DNA from: Rebecca billardiae RCC1528
Lineage: Eukaryota > Haptophyta
NCBI GenBank assembly: GCA_965240325.2
Contig: OZ251245.1
Coordinates: forward strand, 434,001-498,000
Direction of reading: 5' to 3'
DNA: 64,000 nt
Part shown: piece by piece, positions 42,163-53,063 of the stretch
Layout of the letters: every line of letters starts with the position of its first letter
Position numbering within the stretch: position 1 is the stretch's first letter
Made by a program: the position numbers and the translations under genes
The notes under the pieces: model-generated
The model's input: the letters and a program-made list of their open reading frames with translations, nothing else
What the model was told of the DNA's origin: nothing
Databases searched by the model: none

Positions 42163-43064
42163 GCGCTTGGCGCGCGCGCGGCGCGGCGCGCTGCGGCCGT
42201 CGAGTTGCCGTGCGAAGGCGGCGCGTTGCTTGCGTGGCATCGGAACACGACCATGCTCCGCACTGCGCCCCGCAGCTCGCTCCTCGTCGACTTTGCCGCG
42301 CCTACGATCAGCGCGCATGCGAGCGTCGCGTCGGAATGAGCAGCCCGCGCCGGCCTCAGCCGTGAGCGCCCGCCTGGCGCGCGATGCGATCAACTCGGGG
42401 CACGAGCTGCGGCTGAGCGAGGAAGCATGTGCCTGCGCGCAAGCCGCGCCGCCTTGAGACACCGATCGTGAGCAGGGCATGCACCTTGCACGCAACGTTT
42501 CTTCTTGCCCTTGCGAATGTCGCGGTGCCCTTGAAAGGACTCCTCATCAGCGCAACTACTCAAGCATGGCATGACGGCAGCCACGCGCGCAGGCGATGCA
42601 TGGATGTACACGAGTCACTGCGCGCACACGCAACCCGAAGACTCCTATTCATCGCTTCAGGGCGCTCACGGTCTGTTGTTTCATCTCCACTGCATGCAAG
42701 GCTCGTGCAGGCTGATCGGCATTCGTTGACAGCCGTCTGAAGCTGCATCAACGCGCACGATCGATGTCTCAAGGCGGCGCGGCTTGCGCGCAGGCACATG
42801 CTTCCTCGCTCAGCCGCAGCTCGTGCCCCGAGTTGATCGCATCGCGCGCCAGGCGGGCGCTCACGGCTGAGGCCGGCGCGGGCTGCTCATTCCGACGCGA
42901 CGCTCGCATGCGCGCTGATCGTAGGCGCGGCAAAGTCGACGAGGAGCGAGCTGCGGGGCGCAGTGCGGAGCATGGTCGTGTTCCGATGCCACGCAAGCAA
43001 CGCGCCGCCTTCGCACGGCAACTCGACGGCCGCAGCGCGCCGCGCCGCGCGCGCGCCAAGCGCC
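42163..43064. repeat. Fold-back inverted repeat, arms about 308 bp
   Basis: The left arm (42163-42470) and right arm (about 42756-43064) are near-perfect reverse complements, separated by a loop of about 285 bp of less GC-rich DNA (42471-42755). Both arms hold the same open frames in mirror orientation. The element fills the space between the divergent SGNH gene and the 917-aa gene. I saw no target duplication or coding capacity. Confidence 0.88.
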
Positions 43065-43302
43065 CATCGACGCCAGCGCGCCTTCGCGCCAAGCGCGTTT
43101 TCATTTTCCGCGCTTTGTTTCGCGCGTGAGTTTTTATTGGCGCATGACCTGTGCGGGGAACGCCCCTGGAGTCCACGTGCTTCGTCCAAGGGGGTTCCTT
43201 CGTCAGCGCGAATTCCGCTGCGGCTGAAGCACGGTGGCCGCCCGAGCGGACGGCGACGGCCGCTGGCCCCCCGCACTCATCCACGCTCCCGCCGTGCCCG
43301 CG

Positions 43303-44435
43303 ATGGACGAGGTGAACGAGGCGCTGCAGGCGCTGCGCGCAGAGGTCCTCGAGGTGCGCGAGGCGCAGGTCCAGGCCGACGCGCGCCTCGACCAGATCCA
43401 CGCGATGCTCGCGTCGCTGTGCGCGCACCAGGCGGCGGCGGCGGCGGCGGCGGCGACCGCCGGCGGCGCGCCGACGGCGGCGGCGACGGGCGGCGACGCG
43501 GCGGGCTCGCGCTCGATCGCGGCGACGGCCGTGGCGATGTCGCAGCCGCCGGTCTCGCGCGGGCCGTCGGTCTCCACCGCCGTGCAGGCCACCAACCACC
43601 CGCCCGCCGCCGCGTTTGGGTTTGTCTCTGCGGACCGCGGCGGGATGGTCGCCGCGGCCGCGGTGGGCGACAGCTCGATGGCGTCGCCGCTGGTGGGGTC
43701 GGACGACGAGGGTATGTCGGCGCTCTCGCGCCGGCCCAGCCTCCGCCCCGCCGAGGTGCGCTCCCTCCTCCGCGTGCACCTCATGTCTGACGACGCGCAC
43801 GAGACGCCGTCGGCGGCGTCGAGCGCCGCGCTGCGCCGGCTGCACGCGCAGCTGGAGGGCGGCGAGCTGCTGGGCAAGACGGTGGGCAACGGGGACTGGC
43901 GCGTGCTGCTCGCCAAGCTCGCCACCTCCTCCGCCGCCGAGCCCTTCCGCACCTCGACCACCCTCCTCCCGCCCAGCGGCGTCGGCATGAAGCTGTTTGG
44001 CTCGGCCTCGCAGGTGTGTGCCGGCCTGGTGCTCGACTCGGACGCGCTCGGGCTGCGCGACGAGAACTGCTTCGCGTGGCCGTCGGGGTACTACGCGAAG
44101 GTGGAGTTCAACCTGAACAAGGCGGGCGAGCTGCTCAACGGGCGCAAGGAGGCGCTCGTCACCCTCGACGCGCTGCGATCCTTCAACCAGGCGCTGGTCG
44201 CGGACGCGCACGCACGCACGCAGCCGGTGCCTTACAACGAGGTCTACGCGCCCATACACGTGCTCGCGGTGGTGGGCACGTTCGCGCGCACGCCGGCGTG
44301 CGAGCACGTGCTCTTCGCGCTCGGCGTGGCGCAGCAGGTCAGCGCGCTCAAGGCGCGCGCGCTCGCCAAGATGAGCCGCCGCGCGAGCGCAATGCCGGCC
44401 GATGCGGCGGCCGCCGCGGCCGCAGCCAACGACGA

Positions 44436-44471
<36 letters not shown>

Positions 44472-44893
44472 CGCTGACGGCGCGGAGCCGGCGGAGGCGT
44501 CGAGCGTCGCGCTCGCGCCGCCCGGCGTGCCCGAGCCCGAGATCCCCGTGCTCCTCATCACGCCCGAGTTCGGCGGGCGCGTGCTCTCCGCCGCCGCGCT
44601 CGCCCGCGTCGCCCGAGACTACCTGGCTGTGGGCGACACGACCAACACAGCCACGCGCTCCAGCCGGTACCCGATCGAGCTGCCGCCGGCGGTGAGCAAG
44701 GAGATGTCCGCGCGGGAGGAGGCGACGTTCTACGGCGCGTACGGCTGCACGCAGCGCGCGCTCAAGCGCCTCCTCGCGCGGATCGACGGCGAGGCGAAGG
44801 CGGCCGCGGCGCGCACCTCGATTGCAGAGGAATCGGCCGGCGGCGGCGCCGCCACGCCCGCCTTCGGCACGCCGGCGCTGGACGGATTGGGGG

Positions 44894-44924
<31 letters not shown>

Positions 44925-46374
44925 GGTGCCGCGCTGCTCGTCGGTCGGCTCGTTCGCCTCGGCGAAGGACGAGCCGGGCCGCGCGGGCGGCGCGGACGAC
45001 GCCGCCGCCGACCCGGCGGGCGGCGGCAGCGGCACTGACGAGCTGGACCAGGCGCTCGCGCTGCTGCGGCCGCTGGACAGCGCAGACGACGGGCTGGCGG
45101 TGGCGGCGCGCGCGGCGCTGCGCGCGGGGAACCCCGAGGCGCTGCGCACGGTGATTCGGTTCGCGCTCGAGCGGCTGGCGACCACGGCGGAGGGCAAGGC
45201 GGAGCTCCGCCTCTCGGGCGTCGGCTTCGCCATCCACGACACGCCGTTCAGCGTCGGCGGCGGGGGCCCGCTCTCAGCGCGCGCCGACGACGCGTCCGGG
45301 CGCCTCTCGGGCGTGGGGATCGACGAGCGGGAGCAGCGGGCGCCGCTGCTCGCGCCGCTGGGCGCGTACCACGCGACGCGCGCGCTGCTGATCGGCGTGA
45401 CCTCGCAGCGCCTGCAGGCCGTCTGCTTCACCGTCGCCGAGTGGCTGCGCAAGGCGCCCTCCTCCACGTTCAGAGTCGCCTCGTGGATGGAGGGGCGGAA
45501 GACTTGCCGCTTCTGCAACTCCGTGCACCTCAACCAGTCGCGGATCTCGGCGTACCTGGGCGACAAGGCGATCAACAACCGCTCGCTGTTCTACAACCAG
45601 CTGCTCGAGCTGGGGCACATCAGCACGCCGCGCCCCTTCTTCTCCAAGCTGTGCGAGATGGTGCGCGGCTCATCACGCGCACACGCGCACGCACACGCGC
45701 GCACGCGCCGAGCGCGCGCGCTCGCTGGGCCGATTGTGACAGGGCCGCGGCGCGCACACACACCGCGCGCCGGGCCGCGTCGTGACAAGGCGCCGTGCCG
45801 CCGCCTTGTCGAGGGGGCCGCCCTCGTGACAAGGCGCCGTGCCCGCCTTGCTCTGGGCAGGGACGGCAGAGCGCCCCCCCCCCCTCGCCCCTGGGCCAGC
45901 CGACTGACGCGCCGCGCCGCGCCGGCCCGCGTCCCGCGCCACGCGCGCCACGCGCGCCCGCGCCCGCTCGGTGTGCAGGTGGCCAAGATGAACACGCCTG
46001 TGTTCCGGCTCGAGCTGCTGCAATACGTGCTCGGCCTCGACTGCCGCTTCACCCTCGACGTGCTGCGCGAGGCCCTCTCCTTTGCGCTCGAGTGCGCGCA
46101 GCGGTACGAGCCCTTGCTCGCGCGCAAGGACGGCAGCCATTTTGAGCACGACCTCGGCTCGGGCGCAGAGTCGGACCGCGAGCACCCGCAGGGCGCGGAC
46201 GGCGACGGCGGCGCGGGGCGGCGCGACGACGTGCTCGGCGCGCTCAGCGGCGGCGGCGGCGGCGGCGGCGGCGGCCTCGCGCGCGCGCGCACAGACGGCG
46301 CCTCCTCCTCCGGCGCAGGCTGGATCCCAAAGGGAATGCTCGGCGTCGCCGGCCGGCGCAACACGCTCTCCTGA
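43303..46374 (+). CDS. Orphan protein of about 917 aa with N-terminal coiled coil
   Basis: Two exons, 43303-45660 and 45979-46374 (318-nt intron, phase 0, GTGCGC...GTGCAG). I use the ATG at 43303 (MDEVNEALQALRAEVLEVRE), which begins a short coiled coil of heptad character. Low-complexity Ala/Gly/Asp linkers (one a D-A-D-A repeat at 44430-44475) separate four ordered segments. These include DENCFAWPSGYYAKVEFNLN, VYAPIHVLAVVGTFARTPAC, a helical stretch LDQALALLRPLDSADDGLAV, and a C-terminal module with KTCRFCNSVHLNQSRISAYL that crosses the splice site into FRLELLQYVLGLDCRFTLDV. No known domain was recognised. Gene status is supported by length, ATG context and the intron that restores the frame. 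Function is unknown; there are no membrane segments or signal peptide, so it is probably cytosolic or nuclear. Confidence 0.72.
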
Positions 46375-47097
46375 TGAGATAGGCTACAGAGCAGACAGCA
46401 GTCGTCTCTTGCAGTGACGTCTGTCGTGGGCGCGCCGTGCCGACGAGCGCGAGGCGTCGAGGGCCGGGCCGCGAAGTGCGAGCGCGCTGCCCGACGCCCG
46501 GCCGACGCGGGCCGAGCGCTCGCGCGGCCGGTGTGCGGGCGCTCGCCGCACGGTGGTATGTCGTATAGTCGGCCGACATATATATATCATGCGCAACGCG
46601 ATGACGCGCCGACGGGCGCGCGGCGCCGCGCGCGCGTGCCGCGTTGGCGCGCGACGACGATCGTCATATATCATCATGCACGCGCATATGCATATCATCA
46701 GCGCGCGCATCATCAGCATCAGCGCGCGCATCATGCTGCTTATAATTTTAATATAATAGTATTATATATTTTGTTAGCAGCGGCAGTCGTATACAGCTAG
46801 CGCTCGCAGACTATATTATACGTCGCGCTGATGCTGCTTGATGATGATACGTCGTACATATATATATATATATGTACGACGATGACAGTAGTCGCGGCTG
46901 CGTGCGCGGCGGATCGAATTCGAAGGCGACGAAGCCCGCGCGCAGGCGCGCGCTCGCCGGAGATGCATGTGATGATGAGCAGGGCTACTCGTCGCGTCGC
47001 GTCTCAGCCGTCGCGTCGTCATCACAAAGTCACGACGAGGCGCGCGCAGCCACCCGGGGTCTCGCACGCCGCCCTCTCGCCGGCGCGCGCGCGCGCG
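46375..47097. other. Convergent intergenic region with AT-rich island
   Basis: The 3' ends of two convergent genes face each other here. From 46560 the DNA shifts to AT-rich sequence with atatatcatcatgc and catcatcagcgcgcgc words. A perfect 32-bp palindrome lies at 46850-46881: cgtcgtacat, an alternating TA core, then atgtacgacg. It could form a cruciform or act as a terminator-like hairpin for either transcript. No gene seen. Confidence 0.6.
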
Positions 47098-48537
47098 TCA
47101 GTACCACGAGAGCGCCTTGTCCACAAAGTAGATTGCGCGCACCATCGCGTTGCCCTCGTCTGCGATCAGCGCAAACGGCCTGTCGTCGTGGTTGAGCTCG
47201 CTTGCGACGGCGGTCGGGCTGTTGAACATGGCGGCGGGGGCGACGCCGTCCTGGTACGCGGGCTCGCCGCCGCCGGCGAGCGTCTGCACCTTGCAGCGCA
47301 CGCCGGCGTGGCACAGCGCCACCTCCACGCGCCGCACCACGTTGTTCGCCGTGTCCGCCACGATCAGCGCTCGGCCACCCGGCCCGAGTGAGACGCCGCG
47401 CGGCGCGTGGAACTGCCCCGGGTTGTGTCGCCGCACGTCCGTGTCGTCATCGCCCGCGACGCCCGAGCCGGCGAAGGTGCGCGTCGCGCCGGTGGCGACG
47501 TCGACCGCGCGGATCACGTGGAACCCCGTGTCCGCCACGTACACCGTGCGGTCGTCGTCCGAGATCGCCACGCCCATCGGCTGCGAGAAGCGCGCCGCCG
47601 CGCCCGCGCCGTCGACGAGCGTCTCCGCGGGCCGCTCGGTGTACGTTCCGGCGAGCGTGCGCACGCGGCCGGAGGGCAGCTCGACGAGCCGGATCGCGTT
47701 GTTGTCGGTGTCCGCGACTGCGGCGAACGAGCCGTCAGACGACACCGCCACCCCGCTCGGCGCGGCGAACGCCGCCTCGTCCGGCTCGCCGTCCGTCAGG
47801 TCCCACTCGCCGCTGCCCGCCACCACGCTCACGTTGCCGCTCGGCAGGTGGAGCTGCTTGAGCGTGTTCGCGTCCATGTCGGTGAAGAGGACGGTGGAGG
47901 GCTGGTCGGGGCGGAACGCGACGCCGTGCGGCCGGCGGCCCACGCCGCGCGCGGCGGTGCTCACCGCGGTGCTGCGCAGGTCCACCACGCGGATGGCGGC
48001 GCTCCCCTCCTCCGTGAGCACCGCGTGCAACCGGTCGGGCGAGAGCGCGAGGCCGGTGAGCTTGCCGAAGCCCGCGCTGAGCCCGCTGGGCGAGTCGGCG
48101 GTGCCCAGCGCGCCGTTGCCGGCGACCGTGGACACGTTGATCGGGTACCCGCGCTTCCGAGGCGCCACCGCCTTGCAGCCCTTCCTCTGGCCGCACTGCA
48201 GCTTGCAGCAGCCGCACATGCAGTACGGCCGCTGCCAGCCGACCGGCTCGCGGTAGAAGTGGCCGCAGGCGCCCTTCGCGCAGCGCGCGTGCATGCAGCG
48301 TGCGCAGACGTTGCCCTTCTCGAGCGGCGCGGCGGGCACGGGCGGCGTGCTCCGAGTCAGCGCGTCGGCGCGCCCGGCACCGAGCGCCGAAGATGCGGCA
48401 GCGCCGAGCGCGACCACCGCGAGGGTCGTCGCGGCGACGGCGGCGACCGTGAGCGCGACGGCGCGCCAGCCATGGCGCGGAGTGCTACTGGCCACACCTG
48501 CGACGCTCTCGCCGCCCGCCGGCGGCTCGCTTGGCAT
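47098..48537 (-). CDS. NHL-repeat beta-propeller protein, membrane-anchored
   Basis: Single exon, 479 aa. Residues 24-50 (WRAVALTVAAVAATTLAVVA) form an N-terminal signal anchor. A Cys-rich segment (CARCMHARCAKGACGHF, then CMCGCCKLQCGQRKGC) follows, then at least five NHL-type blades: VSTVAGNGALGTADS, GLALSPDRLHAVLTEE, GVAVSSDGSFAAVADTDNNA with IRLVELPSGRVRTLAG, PMGVAISDDDRTVYVADTG with VIRAVD, and APRGVSLGPGGRALIVADTA with NNVVRRVE. NHL propellers bind proteins, peptides or glycans. The topology places the propeller in the lumen or outside the cell. The Cys cluster between anchor and propeller is unusual and could be disulfide-linked or metal-binding. Family certain; ligand unknown. Confidence 0.88.
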   Translation of the reverse strand: MPSEPPAGGESVAGVASSTPRHGWRAVALTVAAVAATTLAVVALGAAASSALGAGRADALTRSTPPVPAAPLEKGNVCARCMHARCAKGACGHFYREPVGWQRPYCMCGCCKLQCGQRKGCKAVAPRKRGYPINVSTVAGNGALGTADSPSGLSAGFGKLTGLALSPDRLHAVLTEEGSAAIRVVDLRSTAVSTAARGVGRRPHGVAFRPDQPSTVLFTDMDANTLKQLHLPSGNVSVVAGSGEWDLTDGEPDEAAFAAPSGVAVSSDGSFAAVADTDNNAIRLVELPSGRVRTLAGTYTERPAETLVDGAGAAARFSQPMGVAISDDDRTVYVADTGFHVIRAVDVATGATRTFAGSGVAGDDDTDVRRHNPGQFHAPRGVSLGPGGRALIVADTANNVVRRVEVALCHAGVRCKVQTLAGGGEPAYQDGVAPAAMFNSPTAVASELNHDDRPFALIADEGNAMVRAIYFVDKALSWY

Positions 48538-48939
48538 CAGCCCGGCGGCGCGCGCGCGTGCCCCGGACAGCTCGAAAAGCGAGCGAGTCGCTGTGCTGCT
48601 CGAAGTCGAGACGCGCGAGGTGCGCAGCGGGCTGGTGCACTGGTCAGCACGGCCAACGGCCCACCTCGGCGGTTAGAGGTGATTCTGCTTATTAATTTTA
48701 TGCGCTTGGCTGCTTATTTATTCATTTGCTCATTTATTATTGTCGTCGCGCGTAACGTTCGACGCGAAAACTACGATCGATGAAAGCAGCGCGCGCAGCG
48801 GCGGCGAAAGTGAAAACTCGGGCGCGCGCCACATCCAGCCTGGTGCCGCGCTGCCATACATGTGCGCCGTGCGTCCAGCGCCGACCGGTCGCAAGGCGAC
48901 GACAACCCGCTAGGCTCCACGCGCAGCCTAGCCCTAGCC
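48538..48939. other. Intergenic region with AT-rich stretch
   Basis: This holds the promoter of the NHL gene and the 3' end of the PAN gene. The interval 48675-48760 is strikingly AT-rich (ttatttattcatttgctcat). Three overlapping ccctag units at about 48927-48945 are too short to be telomeric. No gene seen. Confidence 0.5.
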
Positions 48940-50133
48940 CTAGGCATACGCACCCGGCGGAGGTGCTGCTGCAGCTGATCGTCGCGGCAGCGCTGCCGAG
49001 CCCAACGCCGCTCGTGTTGGCGCGGCCGTGACGGTGACTGCAGGATGCGCTCCAGTGGGCGCTCCCGGCATCGGTCTGGCTTGCCTGGGCGGGCTCGGCG
49101 GCGGCGGCGACGCCGGCGGCGCGAGCGGCGCCTCTGGCGCGCTGCGCGCGAACATGGTGCGGCCGTTCCGCCCGGCGCGTCTGGGCGTGTACTCCTCGCC
49201 CACCTCCTCCTCAAACTCGAGCTCGTCCAGCTCGTCCGTGTGCTCCTTGTACGAGGGGAGCATCCGCGGGTCGTCCGGGTTGAGCGCGCGCCTCAGCCGC
49301 ACGACGCACGGATGGCAGATGATCCAGAAGCAGCAGCAGAGCACGAGCACCACCAGCAGGAGAATCAGCAGCCGGAGCAGGAAGGACATGAGCGTCTCCT
49401 CACCCTCCTCCTCCTCCCCGCCCTCGTGCGTGTGCTGGCCGTTGGATGCCGCGGCATGGCCGCCGCCGGGCCCGCGCGCCGCCTCAGCGCCGGCCCCTTC
49501 GCCCTCGTCCCGTGTGCCGCCAGACCCGTCGTTGCGATGGTCCCCCGAGTTGCCGCCATTCCCATTGTCGCGCCCGTGGCCGTGGCCGTGGCCGTGGCCG
49601 CCCTTGCTCCCGTCGCCGTCGGTGCTCCCGCCGCCGTGAGTGCCGGCGCCGCCATCGGTGCCGGCGCCACCGTCGGTGGTGTTTCCGCCGTCGCCACTGC
49701 CTTTGCCGCCGGTGCTGTTCTGCCCGTCCGACCCACCGCTCGGGCTGAGCGGCGGGCTGTGTGGCGGGCTGTGTGGCGGGCTGTGTGGCGGGCTGCTCGG
49801 CGGGCGAGCCGGCGAGGGCACGGGCGGGCTGCTCGGCGACGTCACCACCCCCGGCGGCGGCGGCAGTGCTGGAGGCAGCGGCGGCGGCGACAGCGGCGCC
49901 GACGGCGGTGGCAGCGGCGGGCTCGGCCGCGGCGAGGGCGAGGGCGGTGGCGGAGGCCTGGGCGCACTCGCGTGCAGCCCGCCACTCCCCGGGGACGGCG
50001 GCGAGCGAGGCGCAGGCGGCGGCGTGAGGAGCGGAGGCGGGGGCAGGCCAGGCGGATACGGCGGCGGCGGCGACGGCGGCGGCATAGGCGCCGGCGCGCG
50101 CGGACTCGGCCCGCCGCTGGCATGCGCCGGAGG

Positions 50134-50174
<41 letters not shown>

Positions 50175-50663
50175 GCCGCGCCCACGGTGGCGGCGACAGG
50201 TCGCTTTCGCTGGGCAGCTCCAGGCGACCGACAACATGCATCCACTTCCGCTCCATGTGCCCGTGCCGATCCTGCGCGGCGCGCGCGGCGGGAGCCAGGG
50301 GTCGGGGCGACTGTCACGCCGCGCGCAGCCGGAGGCAGATCGGACGGAGCGCCGCGCGCGAGCGCGCGCTCGGCGCACCTGCAGGTAGCAGGTGAACGTT
50401 TCGCGGTCGAATGTGAACGCCTTGCACTCGGGCTCCGCGTGGCACCGGTTGCAGCACTCCGCCGCGTTCGCTGCCGTCGGGCTGGAGAGCCACGGGACGG
50501 GCGTGTGCACGCCTGGCGCGCGGTCCGCGCGGCCGCCCGAGATGTAGCACATCAGGCCCGCGCGCGTGTGCAGCTCGCGGTACGGCTGCCACTCGGCTCT
50601 GCTCACCGCGGCGAGCGCGAGCAGCAAGGCACCGCGCAGGTGCGCGTGCGCGCGGCGCTGCAT
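48940..50663 (-). CDS. PAN/Apple-domain, proline-rich single-pass membrane protein
   Basis: Two exons, 50663-50379 and 50271-48940 (107-nt intron, phase 0, GTGCGC...GCGCAG), 538 aa. A signal peptide (LRGALLLALAAVSRAEW) is followed by a PAN/Apple-like module with AECCNRCHAEPECKAFTF and a closing Cys (TCYLQ), a fold used for protein or carbohydrate binding. After the splice comes an extensin/pherophorin-like Pro/Ser region (SPSPSPSPSPPP and three PPHS units), then a Gly/Asp/His-rich stretch, a transmembrane helix (LLRLLILLLVVLVLCCCFW) and a cytosolic tail with an acidic segment and a Pro-rich end. This looks like an adhesion or cell-covering protein. The splice is supported by the phase match and by the PAN domain ending exactly at the junction. 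Confidence 0.82.
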
Positions 50664-50992
50664 GCCAGCGCCGCGCTGCTCTCGGGGCCTGCCCAGGCTG
50701 GCGAGCGGCCTGCTTGCAGCAACCTCCCGCTTGAATTCGCGGGATCACTGGCCAGTCCGGTAATTGCAGCCGTTGCTCTCGTCAGTCCGGGGCGCGCATT
50801 TTTGCTTCTCTAGGGGCGCGCCTGCCCGGGCGATGGCGCCTCGGCGCAGCAAACGGCTCGGAGCACAAGCATCACCGCTCATGCGCGTCCGCCATCTCCC
50901 CGCCCGCGCCAGCCGTACGCGTCCCTGCAAGCGCGCACGGCTTCGCGCGCCTGCCATCACTCCCCCACGGCGCGCTCTGCGGCGCGCCGCGC
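50664..50992. other. Short intergenic region
   Basis: This lies between two minus-strand genes: promoter of the PAN gene and 3' end of the P5A ATPase gene. Nothing further seen. Confidence 0.5.
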
Positions 50993-53030
50993 TCAGCGCA
51001 CAAACGCCCACTGCGACACGCGCTCGATCGCGTAGCACGAGGCCGCGGTCACGAGCGCGGTGGAGACGAGGCTCTCGCGCAGCGCGGGCGGGAGCTCGAC
51101 GAGCTCGAGCATCTCGTTCAGCGGCGCCAGCCAGCCGCTCGCCATCCCCACCCCGCCGCCCGCCATCAGCGTGAGCAGCGCAAACAGCGGCCGGTTCGAG
51201 CGCAGCGACTCCATGAACGGGTGCCCCGTGTAGTTCACGGCGAACGTCGTCGCCTGCCGGGCGGCGGCGGCGCGCGGGCAGCGCGCGGCGCAGCGTGAGC
51301 ACGCGCGCGGGGCCCACACCCCTCTCCCGCGCGCCCCCGCTCCCCGCGCGCGCCCTCCCCCGCGCCCACCTGCGCGAGCAGCAGCACGAGGTAGACCACG
51401 CTGTTGAGCACGCCCGGCTCAAACTTGCCCTCGGGGTCGCGCTCGCGGCCGGCTGGCTCGTGCGCGCTCGCCTGCGCGGGCGGGGAGGGCAGGGGGCGGC
51501 GTGTGTGTGTGTGTGTGCATGTGTGTACGTGTGTACGTGTGTAAGTGCGCGTGTGCGTGTGCGTGCGTGTGCGCGAGTGTGGCGGGGGGCGGCGCGGCGC
51601 GGCGCGCACCTCCGCCACCAGTGAGACGAGCGCCAGCAGGTGGCAGCCAAACTGGCCCGCCACCGACACGGCCACGTACGGCGACAGCACCGAGGTGGGC
51701 GGCTGGCGGGGGGAGAGGGTGGGCAGCGGCTTGGCGCGCGAGATGAAGAGGAAGGCGACGGCGTTGAGCATCGCGGCCACCGTCACCTGCGTGTCCCCGT
51801 TCTTGATCCCGTCGTGGTACAGCACAGAGAGGCCGTAGCTGCGCACACACGCGCACACACGCGCACACACGCACACACGCGCACACGCGCACACGCGCAC
51901 ACGCGCATGCGCGCATGCGCACACACGCCACAGGGCGCCGCGCGCGCGCGCGGGAGGCGGTGCGGGGCGCGTGGGCGCACAGCGGGAGCGGAGCGCGCGG
52001 CGCTCGCGCGGCGGGCGCGTGGCGCGCACGCGGAGAGCAGGCAGTTGAGCGCGAGGATCTTGAACATCTGGATGGTCGTCACCAGCGTCGCGCGCCCCTG
52101 CATGAGCACCTGCAGCGCGGCGGAGATGGAGGCGGAGCGCGAGGTGAAGGGCGAGGCGAACGAGGCGTCGCCCGGCCGCACCATCTGCACCTCCGCGTCG
52201 AGGTACGGCTGGGGCGGCTGCTGCGGCGGCGGCTGCGCGCCGAGGCCCGCGCCGCCCGCCCGCTGCGCCGCCGCGCCCGCGGCCGACCCGCCGCCCGCCG
52301 CCGCGTCCGCCGCCGCCGTCTCCTGGATGAGTGCGGCCAGCTCGCCGCCCGCGCCGCCCGCGCCGCCCGCGCCGAGCGCGAGGGTGTCCGTGTGCGTGCC
52401 GTGCGCGTCCACGTTGACGGGCGGGTTGATCACGGCGATGCCGATCGCCGCCTCCTTGAGCGCGCCCACGTCGTTGGTGCCGTCGCCGAGCATCGCTGTC
52501 GTCGCGCCCGTCGCGTTCAGCGCCGCGAGCACCGCGGCCTTCTGCTCGGGCGAGACGCGCGCGAACACGCGCACGCGCGAGAGCACGGCGCCCGCCTGCG
52601 CGGCGCTGCGCCCGTCGAGGAGGGCGGGGAGGAGGCGGCCGGGGACGCAGAGGTCCCACGCGCGCGCGAGCTCGGCGACCGCGCGCGCGCCCTCCTCCGA
52701 GCGCGGGTCCGTGAGTAGAGCCGACGGCGACGTCGCCGCCGCCGCCGCCTCGGCCGCCTCCGCCTCGGCCGCGGCCAAGCGCTCGCCCGAGCGGCGGCGC
52801 GCGCGCGCGCCCGCCCCCTTCTTGCCGCCCGCCTTGCCGCCCTTCGGGCCCTTCGCGGCGGAGGCGGCGGCGGACGCGTCGGCCGCGGCCTGCTCCTCCG
52901 CCGCCGCCGCCGCGCGCCGCAGCTGCGCCAGGTACTGCGCGCGCTCGGCCGCGGAGTGCATCGGCCGCCAGTGCAGGCCGCGCGGCGGCGGCGGCGGCGG
53001 CGCGGCGGCCGCGTCGGCCGCGCCCGCCTC

Positions 53031-53063
<33 letters not shown>

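Noticed and set aside
48925-48945. Telomere-like ccctag repeats
   Set aside because: Only about three overlapping units, internal to the window, and not the standard TTAGGG sequence.
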